Assembly (NCBI GenBank): GCA_030762175.1
Contig: CM060846.1
Span: 307,988,512 to 308,052,511, forward strand
Length of the DNA stretch: 64,000 bases
Direction of reading: 5' to 3'
DNA from: Metallyticus violacea
Lineage: Eukaryota; Arthropoda; Insecta; Mantodea; Metallyticidae
How positions within the stretch are numbered: the stretch's first letter is position 1; the number at the start of each line of letters is the position of its first letter. The notes beneath the pieces are model-generated. The model had not been told where the DNA came from. It did no database searches and worked only from the letters and a program-made list of their open reading frames with translations. This document shows, in pieces, positions 23,703 to 33,769 of this stretch. Both the position numbers and the translations under genes were made by a program.

Positions 23703-24036
23703 TTGGAGCGGTTTCAGGGACCTGAATAATGATGGTCTGTTAGAAAAATGTTTGTATGGTCACCCCGTAATTCGAATGAAAGTTTTCACCATGTAGTTTG
23801 GGAGCGCATCTCCAACAACATAGAAGTTAGAACAATCGCATTAAAACAGGCTTATGTTGGATGCAGTAGTATGTTTTAATGATAACTGCAGTATAGTTAA
23901 AGTGTATGAACAACTTGGAATTCCAGTTTGGGGTAGTATGACAATTGCACTGAAGGCGATAGTTATTAGAAGAACACTGTCACAGAAAGGAAAGTATCTG
24001 AAGAAGCCAGAGTTAGCAGACAAGAAAAGAAAATGA
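23703..24036 (+). pseudogene. Mutator-like transposase C-terminal fragment
   Basis: The plus strand reads WSGFRDLNNDGLLEKCLYG. After one frame change it reads SPRNSNESFHHVVWERIS, and after another LDAVVCFNDNCSIVKVYEQL and GIPV, ending in a lysine-rich tail with a stop at 24034-24036. This succession (L-L-x-x-C-x-x-G, then Q-N-x-N-E-S-x-H-x-x-V/I-W-x-x-x-P-K, then an A-V-x-x-F-N-x-G strand and a long helix) is the pattern I know from the C-terminal half of animal Mutator-like transposase proteins (PF20700-type). At least two frameshifts break it. The N-terminal DDE part was not found. The family name is from memory and should be tested by search. Confidence 0.55.
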
Positions 24037-24039
24037 GAA

Positions 24040-25790
24040 AAGGTAAATTTATTTGGATTACGGACCAAGAATGTTCAAAATATGTGACTTCTTGCTTTTA
24101 TCCACACATTTATCTTTAATTGCAGTTTCCGAAACTTATATTTTTCATATTGAAATTCATCTCTGTATCCCCTTAATATAAATGAATGTAATTTTTACTG
24201 CTTATGTTTTTATCTAAAACTACATTTCCATCTAAATTTATAACATGTTTTATAACTATATTTTATTTAAAAAGAAATATCTGTAAAAATTAGCATGAAT
24301 CAGGTCTTAAAATTTTATTTTTTCAATTGTATTTACAAGGAACATCATCATATGCAATTTTCATGTATTGTATCATAGACAATTTTCATTGAACAAGAAC
24401 GCATGGATCGTGAAAAAAGCGCACCTGCATAGTCTCCCAGCTGTGGGTTTGGAAAATGTTCTGATTGATTATATTTTTATTTAAGTAACTTACGAGATAA
24501 AACGATTTAATTTATATGCATTACATTTAAAGGGATTGTTGTACTTAGTGCCAAAGTATCATCCATTTATGATTAATAGCACCTGAGAAAATTAGGATCA
24601 AAGTTAACATCTCTTGAGCAGCCAGAACTGCCCTCCGGCCTGAAGACCTTCACGACCTTAAGAAATCTCTTCAACGACACGGTATTCTCACGCGAGGTGT
24701 GGAATTGTTACACTATAATGCTAATAAGAAAACAAACACGTGGTTGTTAACAGGAAGACGATCATGAGATATATAAATATTTGAGCTGTTGTGGGCAACA
24801 AGGGGAACCACTGAACCATTAGGGCCTTTGTTATGAGCATTGTATGTTATATTACAACATCATAAGTGCTGTATTCCAGAAACTAATTCACCCTTGGTTG
24901 ATTGTCTGGATGTGTCTCATTATCAAGTAAACTGCAACAAATGCGGTTATGTCGGCACTCATCCTGAATCTCTTCAATATTGTTTTAAATCGGATGTATT
25001 CTCTGTTTAACGAACGCTAAGATGCGATGTGTTTGTTCATATCGCATTTCCCTTCCTTTGTATTCAGTTTACAAATTTTACACTCAGTTCAGCCTATTAT
25101 TTAGGCTATTAACAAAATAATTATAAGTTGCTTTAACAGGTATTTCTAAGCAATCATTGTAATTGTGTATGAAACTGTTGTACTGATAATAAGGCACTGT
25201 GGCAATTTGAGGCTAATGGAGAGGTGCTTGCTCCAATGTACATGTTTTACTCCCTCCACCTCTGCCCACGCCCAGCCATAGTTTCTTATCTCTTATTCCT
25301 CCACGTCTTCAAGCCCAGCATACGCGCGGCAGGATATAATGTTTTTTGACGGTGCATAGCAGCTTTCAATAGACAGGGCATAATTGAGAAATGCTCTCGA
25401 GAAGATTGCGAAGAAATGGTCGATAAAATATGCTTACTGTAAGAAGAACTTGTATTTGAATAATTCATCATTAATGATCTACATTCAATGAAAGATGCTG
25501 TAATGTATATCTATCTATAAATGGACTTGTTATACTGTATCATGGATACCTCGTAATGCATACCAAATGAAATGTTTAAAGCATCATAAAACCATTCCTA
25601 TCGAGCCGCAAGAGTAATGTAAATTACACAAATATTGTCCCTGTCAGTTTTCTTTGATGCCCAACGCTTCGTCATTTATAATCGGTAGCACTTAAATTTT
25701 TTGACATCCATTAATTGTAGTATAATAGAGCCATATAAAAAGCACTGTGGTTTGTGACAACAGTTCATTTATAATGCTTGAAAACATTTC
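24040..25790. other. filler between the two mariner halves, no gene recognised
   Basis: The interval is AT-rich. The stretch 24640-24730 is open in one plus frame (LKTFTTLRNLFNDTVFSREV) but matches nothing known to me. If the two mariner halves were once contiguous, this stretch together with the SINE and Mutator-like relic is inserted material. Confidence 0.35.
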
Positions 25791-25794
25791 GTAA

Positions 25795-26280
25795 AGTAAG
25801 GTTGTTACACCTGAAAGTTACCTTCCCCTTCCGTCCACACCTGTGTGTCATAGCAGCTAAAATGTATTCATTGTCCTTAAAGCAAATTTGATACTCTCTC
25901 TGAGATCTCAGCGACAACCACATGGAAGCCTCATGTCGCCCGCGACAAAAGTCTTGTTGCACACCTGGTATTGGCAACGTTTCCACATCTTCCATACAGC
26001 TCGGACTTGGCACCTTCGGACTTTCATCTATTTGGGAAAATGAGGAAACTGCGACGGGGCACACACATTTCCATTGGCGAGAATTAAAGTGATAACGGAC
26101 GCCACTTTCTATAGTCAGGAAATGGAAAACTCACTTTATTCTATAATAAATGGTTGAACATTTTTGGTGATTATGTGAAAAAATAAATGAATGGTGCCGA
26201 AATAAGTCATTGTTCTTTATCTTCTATCTTTCCTCATTCACCTAAAATATTGAGGAAACTTACTTTTTGACTCACCCTCG
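25795..26280 (+). pseudogene. mariner relic, 3' half with terminal inverted repeat
   Basis: Near 25985-26080 the plus strand reads HLPYSSDLAPSDFHLFGKM and continues RKLRRGTHFHW. This is the hallmark mariner block H-P-P-Y-S-x-D-L-A-P-S-D-x-H-L-F carrying the third catalytic aspartate, which is intact here. The preceding H-D-N-A-P/R-x-H block is not readable. The right edge ends ACTTACTTTTTGACTCACCC TCG with TA at 26281-26282, a typical mariner end at a TA target. The inverted counterpart is at 22583-22610. The strand and order agree with the 5' half. Confidence 0.75.
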
Positions 26281-26289
26281 TACGTACAA

Positions 26290-27118
26290 TCAGATTGCGT
26301 TCGAAGAAGGCTTGCCAGGAATATACTTTCTCAAATTAAAAACCTAGCGATAATGCTAGACGATATCAGAATCTACCTCGTATTTGTCAGCATTATAACT
26401 GATTTTATTTATTTTCCAGAACTCTAATAGTCGCATGGTACATTAAGATTTTAAACAGAGCGAGAAGGGGAAATGACTTGAAAGGAACGACATTTTTATG
26501 ATTTTTTCTATAAAATTCTTCGTTCTCCGTGAAACTGCTGCAAAAGAGCAATATACTCCCCACAGACATCATAAACCATGCGGGGCTATTAACATCATAC
26601 ACGTAATAAACGAAATCGCAGTCATTGCCTCCTCTTTTTCTCTCGGCATAAAATTTCTTTACAGTATTACTTTAGCATTTTTTTCCCTTTACGGTTCATG
26701 ACTAATATTTCATCTTATTTTTCGCTATGCTAAAAATTACTTCGTGCCATGTCTTTAGTCAGAAATTTTTTCGAAACACCTGTATTTTATCTTAGTTGCA
26801 GTGTCACTAGTTATTCATTAGGTTTTATGTTCTGCCCTGAATGAGAAGTCGACGCCGCAGGATATCAAATTCTCCTGCGTCTTTTCAGATTGAGGGAAAT
26901 CTTTTAAAAGGCTTTTTGCACCCGAGTATCAAAATGCATCCATGATATGATAGCTGCAAGCCACAGTTCTGATTTCACGCGGTGTAGTTTAACAAAATGA
27001 CACGTCGTATTAAAATGATATGATAATTCTGAAGATTTTAGTTGTTACAAATTTCAATCTTTGAAGCTATGATGTACTTTTTCTTCTTTTTAAATTTTTT
27101 TTCTATAATTAATACCTC
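26290..27118. other. no gene recognised
   Basis: Overlapping short frames on both strands at 26405-26701 have no motif. A poly-T tract closes the interval. Confidence 0.4.
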
Positions 27119-27140
27119 TTTTTTTTTTTTTTTTTTTTTT
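27119..27140. repeat. poly-T tract
   Basis: A run of 22 T follows a T-rich stretch. Confidence 0.9.
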
Positions 27141-27466
27141 GCGATACACCACATGTCTCTTGCTCAAAACTGCAGAAGAGCTATAAATGTATTGAATAAC
27201 TATGTCGCCATTTTATACGTCTTTTCACACACTGCTTAGCTAAAGCGTGTTTTCAATAAACATCCTAGGTTGTTACAAACTATATAGTATGAAGGCAATA
27301 GATATAACAAAAACTACAGACAAAGAACAATGTAAATCACATTAGATGACTTGATATAGCTATTAGCATATACACAGAAGTTATTTTTTCACAAATAAAT
27401 GTAAATAAAATACATTTTTAACCACAAGCATTTGGTCCATTTATTTTTTGAGTTAACAGTTGAAAA

Positions 27467-27691
27467 ATGAGTGAAAATCCAGTGCTTCTGAACAGAGTAA
27501 AATTTTCTAAAGCTAAACTGACAAATGTAGGTAAAAGTCTTTCAACGCTAGAAAGTATAATCAATCAGTGTTCAGGAAATGGCAGGAATATTTGCCAAAG
27601 TTGTACCTGCGGTTATCAGCGGTCCCTGACCTGCACTAACCACTTCAGTCACTTAAACAGCTGTTACGCTTTACAGTGGTTCAATTGTTAA
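27467..27691 (+). other. 74-codon open frame, unassigned
   Basis: The frame starts at an ATG in a good insect start context (AAAAATGAG). It encodes a small product starting MSENPVLLNRVKFSKAKLTN and holding eight Cys in its C-terminal half. No signal peptide is present and no family is recognised. Chance is the default reading. Confidence 0.15.
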
Positions 27692-27700
27692 ACTTAGGTT

Positions 27701-27727
27701 CACACACACACACACGCGCGCGCGCGC
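27701..27727. repeat. (CA)n(CG)n alternating tract
   Basis: About seven CA units run straight into seven CG units. This is a strictly alternating purine-pyrimidine sequence, of the kind that can adopt left-handed Z-DNA. CG-rich dinucleotide runs are uncommon in AT-rich animal DNA. Confidence 0.9.
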
Positions 27728-27756
27728 ATATAAATGAAAAATAATGCAATACTATT

Positions 27757-27893
27757 AACAATGTAACTAAAATAACAATAACTAGAAAAGCAGAAAAGAA
27801 TAAAAAACTAAGAAAAAGTCACAGATTAACAATTTTCTTAGTGTTTTATCCCGTTCTGCTTTTCTAATTATTGTTATTTTAGTTACATTAAAT
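27757..27893. repeat. repeat family D, hairpin with two 40-base arms
   Basis: The left arm (27757-27797) and the right arm (27855-27893) are reverse complements over about 40 bases with few mismatches. They share the core AACTAAAATAACAATAA and the AGAAAAGCAGAA end. The spacer is about 57 bases. A further arm copy lies at 21838-21900. This could be a small inverted-repeat transposon (MITE) or a dispersed foldback element. No coding content. Confidence 0.75.
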
Positions 27894-28059
27894 TTATATA
27901 TATATCTGTATAATCTTATCAACATTCCTATCGGTTTGCTCCTCCTCTCCATTTATATCTATCTTGAATCTTTTATATCTTGCTCCTATTAATAATTTAT
28001 CTCTTTTTTTTCCAGATGATTAATTGTTCATTCCCGTCACAACTATCTACTTTGATATC

Positions 28060-28270
28060 TTATTCCTTCTCTAACAAGCTTAATATTATTATCCAACTGC
28101 TTCATTTTACATGATCTACTTTCATACCTTATTCTTTCTTTACAACATTTTCTATCTCATTCTTTCTTTAACCTCATTTAATTTCTTATTCTTTCTTTAA
28201 CATCATAAATTTTAATGACCTCTTTTTACCTTATCTATTTTCATACCAATTCTTTCTTTCCAACATTTCA
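28060..28270. repeat. degenerate tandem repeat rich in TATTCTTTCTTTA
   Basis: Blocks such as TTATTCTTTCTTTAACATCA and related versions recur about five times at spacings of roughly 35-60 bases. It is pyrimidine-rich on the plus strand. Confidence 0.55.
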
Positions 28271-28390
28271 TATTACAACTTGAACCACTTGGTGCACCAG
28301 TCACGTCTCCTTTCATGAATGGCAGCGGAGAAAACCGAGCCTAAATCCAGTCAACTAATGTAGGCAAATATTTACCATGTTGTTCATGCC

Positions 28391-28700
28391 GAGATGGGGG
28401 ATCAGTTGATTAGATCGTCGCGCTACAAACGAGGAGGTAGTGGGTTCGATTCTTCCTGGGCTAATTTTTTTAAATCTTATCAATTTGATTACACTTTTCT
28501 TACTATAATATATGTTACATTTTTAGGGAGGACAACACATAGGTTGAATTTTACTTCTATTTCATGTACGTTGCTAATTTAGGTTAGGTTAGGTTCAGTT
28601 AGCTTAGGTTTTAAAAAAGTCCAAAATTATAATTTTAACGCATAGGTTGCAAATTTTAGTTGGGTTAGGTTAGCTTAGGTTGAAAAAATCCGCAACTTAT
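28391..28700 (+). mobile_element. SINE family 3: tRNA-like head with TTAGGTT-rich body
   Basis: The head (28391-28463) resembles a tRNA, with an A-box region TCAGTTGATTAGATCGTCGC, an anticodon-arm-like GCGCTACAAACGAGG and a B box GGTTCGATTC. After a T-rich stretch comes TTTAGGTTAGGTTAGGTTCAG at 28578-28598 and again GTTAGGTTAGCTTAGGTTG near 28663-28681. The second copy at 31716 shares the same plan. No target-site duplication was identified. Functional tRNA status is unlikely, because the acceptor ends do not pair well. Confidence 0.55.
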
Positions 28701-29009
28701 ACAGTTAAAAGCGCGCGCCTTTTCCCGTATAAATTATTTTCTTTACTTTTTATATTGCTTCATTACAGTTTGCCATTTAATTTCGCTGTATATGCGAATA
28801 ACTGTTAGCATGCACCCTAAAAAGTTCATTTTTGCATTCCATTGCTTGTTTAAGTGCGTTACGATTGTTATATTCGCCTGTAACTGTTGAAATTGCACTA
28901 AGACCTTCTTTATTTTCTCCGCTGCTGTTCTGAAAGGGGGCATGACTGGTGCCCCAAGCGGATTAGGATGTACGGGTAAGTAAAAATCGGTTTCATTTAA
29001 CTAGCACAA

Positions 29010-29400
29010 TTTGTATTCCTACGTTTGTGCGCACTGCACACTGTCCTTAAAAACCTTACCTAAGATGAAAACACAAATATTGCGTCATAATCATACCGCA
29101 CCACTTAAAGAGCAATCAAGTGATCAATTGCAGTGCATGACGTCTGCAAAAGACGGGGGGTCAAGATTACGTGATGTCCATTTTAGCATTGCTATAGCAT
29201 CGTTCACTAGCATTAATTTTTTCTTTAGACCTATTTTATCATCCCACTCAAAACCTGCACTTATTTCGGAAATTATATGGTGCAGTTATTTGAGTAACGA
29301 GTCGTCTAAGCACGGCTGTTTATTGGGGAAGTTCCGCCTCCGCAACTCAAAAAAGGGAGATAAGGTCGTCATGTGTAAAGTTGTATATTATTTTTACTGA
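29010..29400 (+). other. longest non-transposon frame, unassigned
   Basis: An open stretch of 129 codons begins on TTG, with its first ATG at about codon 19, which gives a 111-codon product. No signal peptide or motif is recognised and the composition resembles the surroundings. It is probably chance. Confidence 0.12.
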
Positions 29401-29430
29401 AAAAAATAAGACTATACTGAATTTAAAACT

Positions 29431-29449
29431 GATGATGATGATGATGATG

Positions 29450-29505
<56 letters not shown>
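29431..29505. repeat. (GAT)n(AAT)n compound microsatellite
   Basis: Six GAT units change into about nineteen AAT units. Long frames of D/I/Y/H repeats on both strands here are artefacts of the repeat. Confidence 0.95.
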
Positions 29506-29509
29506 CTGT

Positions 29510-31710
29510 GTCATAACAGATGTTAAAATGATGCCTTTCAGTGGCAATACATTGCGGACATCTATGTAGAAAATTCTTGTATCCCATCTTACTTTCCTTC
29601 CGTAAGAATATGGCGGTTTGGAACAACTTTCTTGTAAGTGAGAGATTTTTTGTTTCGTTACTTTTAAAATAAGTACCGAGAACACGATTGCTAGGATATT
29701 TTCTTACCACTTTTCTGCAAGAATTAGTTTTCACATGGGTATCATACATAAAAATCCCCTACTATAGGACTATATTTATGTATTGCCATAACTAATGTAA
29801 AACAATCAGCACACAATGAAAGTACCGAGCAACACATGAAAGCAGAATCACTCGTTGACAAAGCCTCCCTCAAAATAACAGAAACTGCTACTGCACATGT
29901 GGTATACGACCTTGACTAGTTTTTCCCAGTATGCCAACCCATCTTGACGGCCCGTAACTTAAATAACCACAGTGTATATGATTTTTTCTCCACACTACAT
30001 AATTTTTATAATAATTCATTGAGCTCAAAATTGGCTACGCTTTACTTTCTTACCATTTATTAAGCCTCTTTAGCATGTAACATTTTTACTTGCCTCCACA
30101 GCTTTTTGGCACCTTTCATGCTGCCACGAAGCTCGATATCAGTGCTATCTTAATTAAGTTAGGTATCAAAACAGTTTATAAAATGTGGGTGATATTTTAC
30201 TTAATTTTCAGAAAACAGTATATTATATTTTGTGAGATTTAGCAGGGAATATATTTGCTAATTTTATCTGTTTATTTTTAAAGCTGAAAATAATGATATA
30301 CTTATTTTGGAACCAGTGTGTTGTGCAAGTGCTATAAAGGAATTAATGCTGAGACATTGCTGCCATTTCTGTGTTCATGTATATATATTTTGTCAGTTCA
30401 CACAAACAGTTCTTTTACATTGGCGCTAGCTTTAAATAATGTCAAGAGATGTGTTATTTCACGATAAGCGTATTTTTGTTTCCCTAGCAATTTGCTACTG
30501 CTTTAGACGATTAGAACACCATTTCCGTCTCTCAAATGGCATGTTCTCGCATCTACCTAAGTGGTCCTTGAGACGACAGCCGGGACTTCAATGGCTCGAG
30601 AGCAGGCCCGCTGTGAACAACTCTCTCTGCAAGGTCGGCCTGTCCCAACCGCAGAACCACATTGGTAATTTCCCGCCGGATACGCGACTCAAACCCGACT
30701 ACCTTTAGATCTGGGCAGATAGACAGCAGAACTACGGAATGTTACCTAGTATTCTAATTGCATTGATTGAAATGGCTACCAAGTACGACAGGAAACGTTA
30801 CCCCTCTTTATTATGCAAACGGACCCAATAAGTACTGAAATACACATGGCTCTATTTCTATCGGCAAGTGTACTCACGGTGGATAGTTACTTGACACCAG
30901 AATCACTTATTACGTCAAAGAGATATGATCCACATTTTCTGTCAGTTATTGTGTGATATATTTTATATGCACGCTTCATTAGTCTATGTCGTACTAACCT
31001 TTAAAATCTTAATACCATAATTTTGAACTTTCAACAGGCGGATACTATTCTTTTTCAACTTGTTTGTCTTAAGACTCTATCTACAGTATGTGAAATTATT
31101 GCAATGTAGTTCATTAATATCCGGTATATTAGATGGTGCTTGTATTTGGAAGATATCTAAAAACGATGTTAAGCGTTTTAAGAGTACAAAGTTGACAAAA
31201 TAAACGGAACGTTCAAGAAAAATTGGAACTCTTTATTTCGGTGATTTCTGAGAGAATAACCTTTTAATTTATCGCCACCTTTCCAAGCATCATTTCTTAG
31301 CAGAAGTGCTGGGAATATGTTTAACTAGGTTCTGTATTCGGCCAGACAAACGTTTTGTTTCCGAATTTAGGTCTGCAGGACAAGGACTAGGATGTGAACT
31401 TAAAAATAGGGCACACATGATTCCGAAGCTCATCGGCGCCTAAATTTACCTGTAACGTGATATTTTAAAGCAAAGAAAGTATACAGAGTAACCTCACCTT
31501 AGTTCCAAGCAGTAATCAAACACGGCAATGCATATATACAAATATTTTCACTCGGAGTAGACGAGTCGAGACCATTTGCCCCGACAGGCGTCTGACATGC
31601 ATAGTCTATTCCATAAGCAACGAAGCCATTGCGGGTTTCAGTCCCGTAACTGCTGACTGGTTACAATTTTAGTAGTACCTGTTACTTATGCAAATGATTT
31701 CTACTCCTAG
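29510..31710. other. no gene recognised
   Basis: A frame at 30439-30708 covers a locally GC-rich patch (30560-30710) whose reverse strand has a GGTTTGAGTC B-box-like word. It could be the head of an old tRNA-derived element. Nothing else was recognised. Confidence 0.3.
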
Positions 31711-31715
31711 TATGA

Positions 31716-32200
31716 AGGGCTGTTAGGTCAGTAGGTTTGATCGTGATGCTACTGCTATGAAGGTTGTAGGTTCGATACGTCATGAGTAAATTTATTCTTT
31801 TACTTACTTGTAATCTTTTTTTCTCTCACAAAAAAATGTTAGTTTTTTACTGTCATAATTTTGCTACAATATTCCTAATCGAATAAATTATACTTTTTTT
31901 TAGGTTAGTTCAGTTTAAGTTTATGAAAAAATAATATAACAAAAACATAATATACTCCTTAATAACACATTTTTTCTACATTGTCCTTAATCCAACAAAT
32001 GTTACTTTTTCATACATTAGTTTAGTTTAGGTTAAATTTAAGAAAAAAGCAATAGAACATAAAAAAGAAATATTATTCCATAATAACAATTTCTAACTTT
32101 TACTTTTTTGTTCATGTTCATTATTTTCCTATGCTATTCCTAAACGAACAAATGTCAATTTTCGTTTAGTTCAGTTTAGGTTTAACAATAAATAAAAAAA
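31716..32200 (+). mobile_element. SINE family 3 copy with three tandem body units
   Basis: The head (31716-31787) has a tRNA-like TGTTAGGTCAGTAGGTTTGA A-box region, TGATGCTACTGCTATGAAGG and a B box GGTTCGATAC. The body holds three related units of about 110-125 bases, at about 31865-31965, 31970-32090 and 32095-32200. Each contains a CCTAAxCGAAxAAAT-like word followed by a TTAGTTCAGTTTAGG-like word and an A-rich spacer. It ends in an A-rich tract. Confidence 0.55.
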
Positions 32201-32429
32201 AAAAATAAAAATAAACAATAAAAATAAATTACAGGATATAAAAAGGTTATTACGTAATAAAAACAGCGCTTCCACATGAAACAAAGGCATCTGTTGGCTG
32301 CAGTCCGGAACGGTAGCGGTCGGCTCTCTTCGCTACGGTTCGGCTTGCAGCTGTAGATGCCTTCTACGTGTATGGACAAGTTGTAAATAGCAAGTCGCAT
32401 GACTGTGTGAATAGGTCGTTTGCTAGAGA

Positions 32430-32744
32430 TTTTTTTTTTTTTTTTTTTTTTTTTTGATTTGGTTTATTTATGGAAGCTCTTTAGTATCTCGGGTCATGAA
32501 CGTCCATTCAAATCAGGGCGTGAAACGGCCTACATATTTTGCTCAGAGGCCTCTTCTTTCAAGCTTGAGGTTTTTTTTTTCGTGCCGTAAATGTATGACA
32601 CGGGACCCACGGCTTTATTTCCCTTCTGAAGGAGGCCTTACTTAGGATTTTTACGCCTGAAAGAATCCATCGGTCCTGGCGGGATCGAACCAGGGATCCT
32701 GGGTATAGAAGGCAAGTATGGTTACCAATACCACCAAGTCTGAC
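32430..32744 (-). mobile_element. SINE family 2 copy with poly-T edge
   Basis: The minus-oriented copy begins with 26 T (the A tail of the other strand) followed by GATTTGGTTTATTTATGGAA, and ends at the tRNA-like head with GGGATCGAACCAGG as a B-box remnant. It is flanked by a perfect 10-base duplication TTGCTAGAGA at 32420-32429 and 32745-32754. The pure A tail and intact duplication point to a fairly recent insertion. Confidence 0.92.
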
Positions 32745-33424
32745 TTGCTAGAGAGAGGAGGGGTGTGTGTTAACGTGTTCAGCACTGGCAAAAATACATG
32801 GAGAGCAGTATTTTGTGACCTTTCCATTCTGAGTAAAAATAATATTATATGTTCTTTTTGTTCGATAGCATATTAATGTATTTTTTCATCAAAGCGGATC
32901 ACATGTTTTAAACCTAAAACCGGCATTGGATAGGGCGAGGTGGTTGACTTTCCAGAAACACCGAAACACCAAATTTTGCATTTGAAATTTATGGAAAAAA
33001 TGCTGAGCTCACCTATCTGTTATTTAGCAGGGGAGCTGAAACGCTTTGTTGGAAATGTATTTAATTACGTAGAAAAGAATTCGAAATATATTAGAGTTGC
33101 ATATTATATCATTCTCCCTGCCCACCAGCAAAAATAACTGTAAAGTAATTTACGGTGACAACGTATTTTAGTCTTCAAGTTTGCTGCCTAATGTACAATG
33201 GCAGTAGCACATAATGTTAAATACATGAATTTCATTAGTTCTGTTAGAGGTTTTCTCAGCTCTGCACTTGGTTTTGCCAACGCGCTTTATTTCTTTTTCT
33301 CAGTAACATGAATAGAATGCATTTCTTTTGTAGCTCCTTCAGCTTGAGCTTCTGTTGATGAAAATCCTCATTCTCGTACTGACAAGAAGAACCTCCGTGT
33401 TCCTAAAAACAAAACTGCGTCAAA

Positions 33425-33592
33425 ATTCAGTTATAGGCCATTTACTTACCCCTCAATTCATAGCTGATATTAATTTTTCTGTAAAACCAGGGGGTTGTTC
33501 ACTAAAGGGCTCCGTTTAGTCCCACTCGCTGGCTTTGAACAAACACAACCACGCCAAAATTAAGCTATATTCTACTTAATAACATCTGAAAT

Positions 33593-33640
<48 letters not shown>

Positions 33641-33760
33641 TGAAACGTCGCATTTACCAGTACTAGTCTCTGAAGACACGTATGACTTCGAAGCATGCGA
33701 TACAAAGCATCTGACATAGCAGAAGGCAAGCAAAGGGAGACTAAATAAAACCTTCTGTGT
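33425..33760. repeat. repeat family B, copy 1 with long T run inside
   Basis: The left block CAGTTATAGGCCATTTACTT matches 61502 onwards, and the right block CGTCGCATTTACCAGTACTA and what follows matches 61560-61680. In this copy a segment of about 150 bases sits between them, containing 45 T at 33595-33639. At 33505-33575 it also holds the reverse complement of the GACTAAACGGAGCCC-containing end found at 61663-61790. Part of the element is therefore inverted within itself. Confidence 0.6.
33595..33639. repeat. poly-T tract (45 T)
   Basis: The longest homopolymer in the window lies inside the family B repeat. It is probably a reverse-strand poly-A tail. Confidence 0.95.
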
Positions 33761-33769
33761 AAGCAATTA

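Noticed and set aside
27701..28270. CRISPR-like or other prokaryotic array
   Set aside because: The repeats are microsatellite-like with no spacers, and the whole window is eukaryotic in character.
29010..29400. 129-codon plus-strand frame as a gene
   Set aside because: It starts on TTG, has no motif, and its composition equals the surroundings. Chance length is plausible in 64 kb.
29381..29749. Long frames of poly-I, poly-Y and poly-H
   Set aside because: They are translations of the GAT/AAT microsatellite and have no coding meaning.
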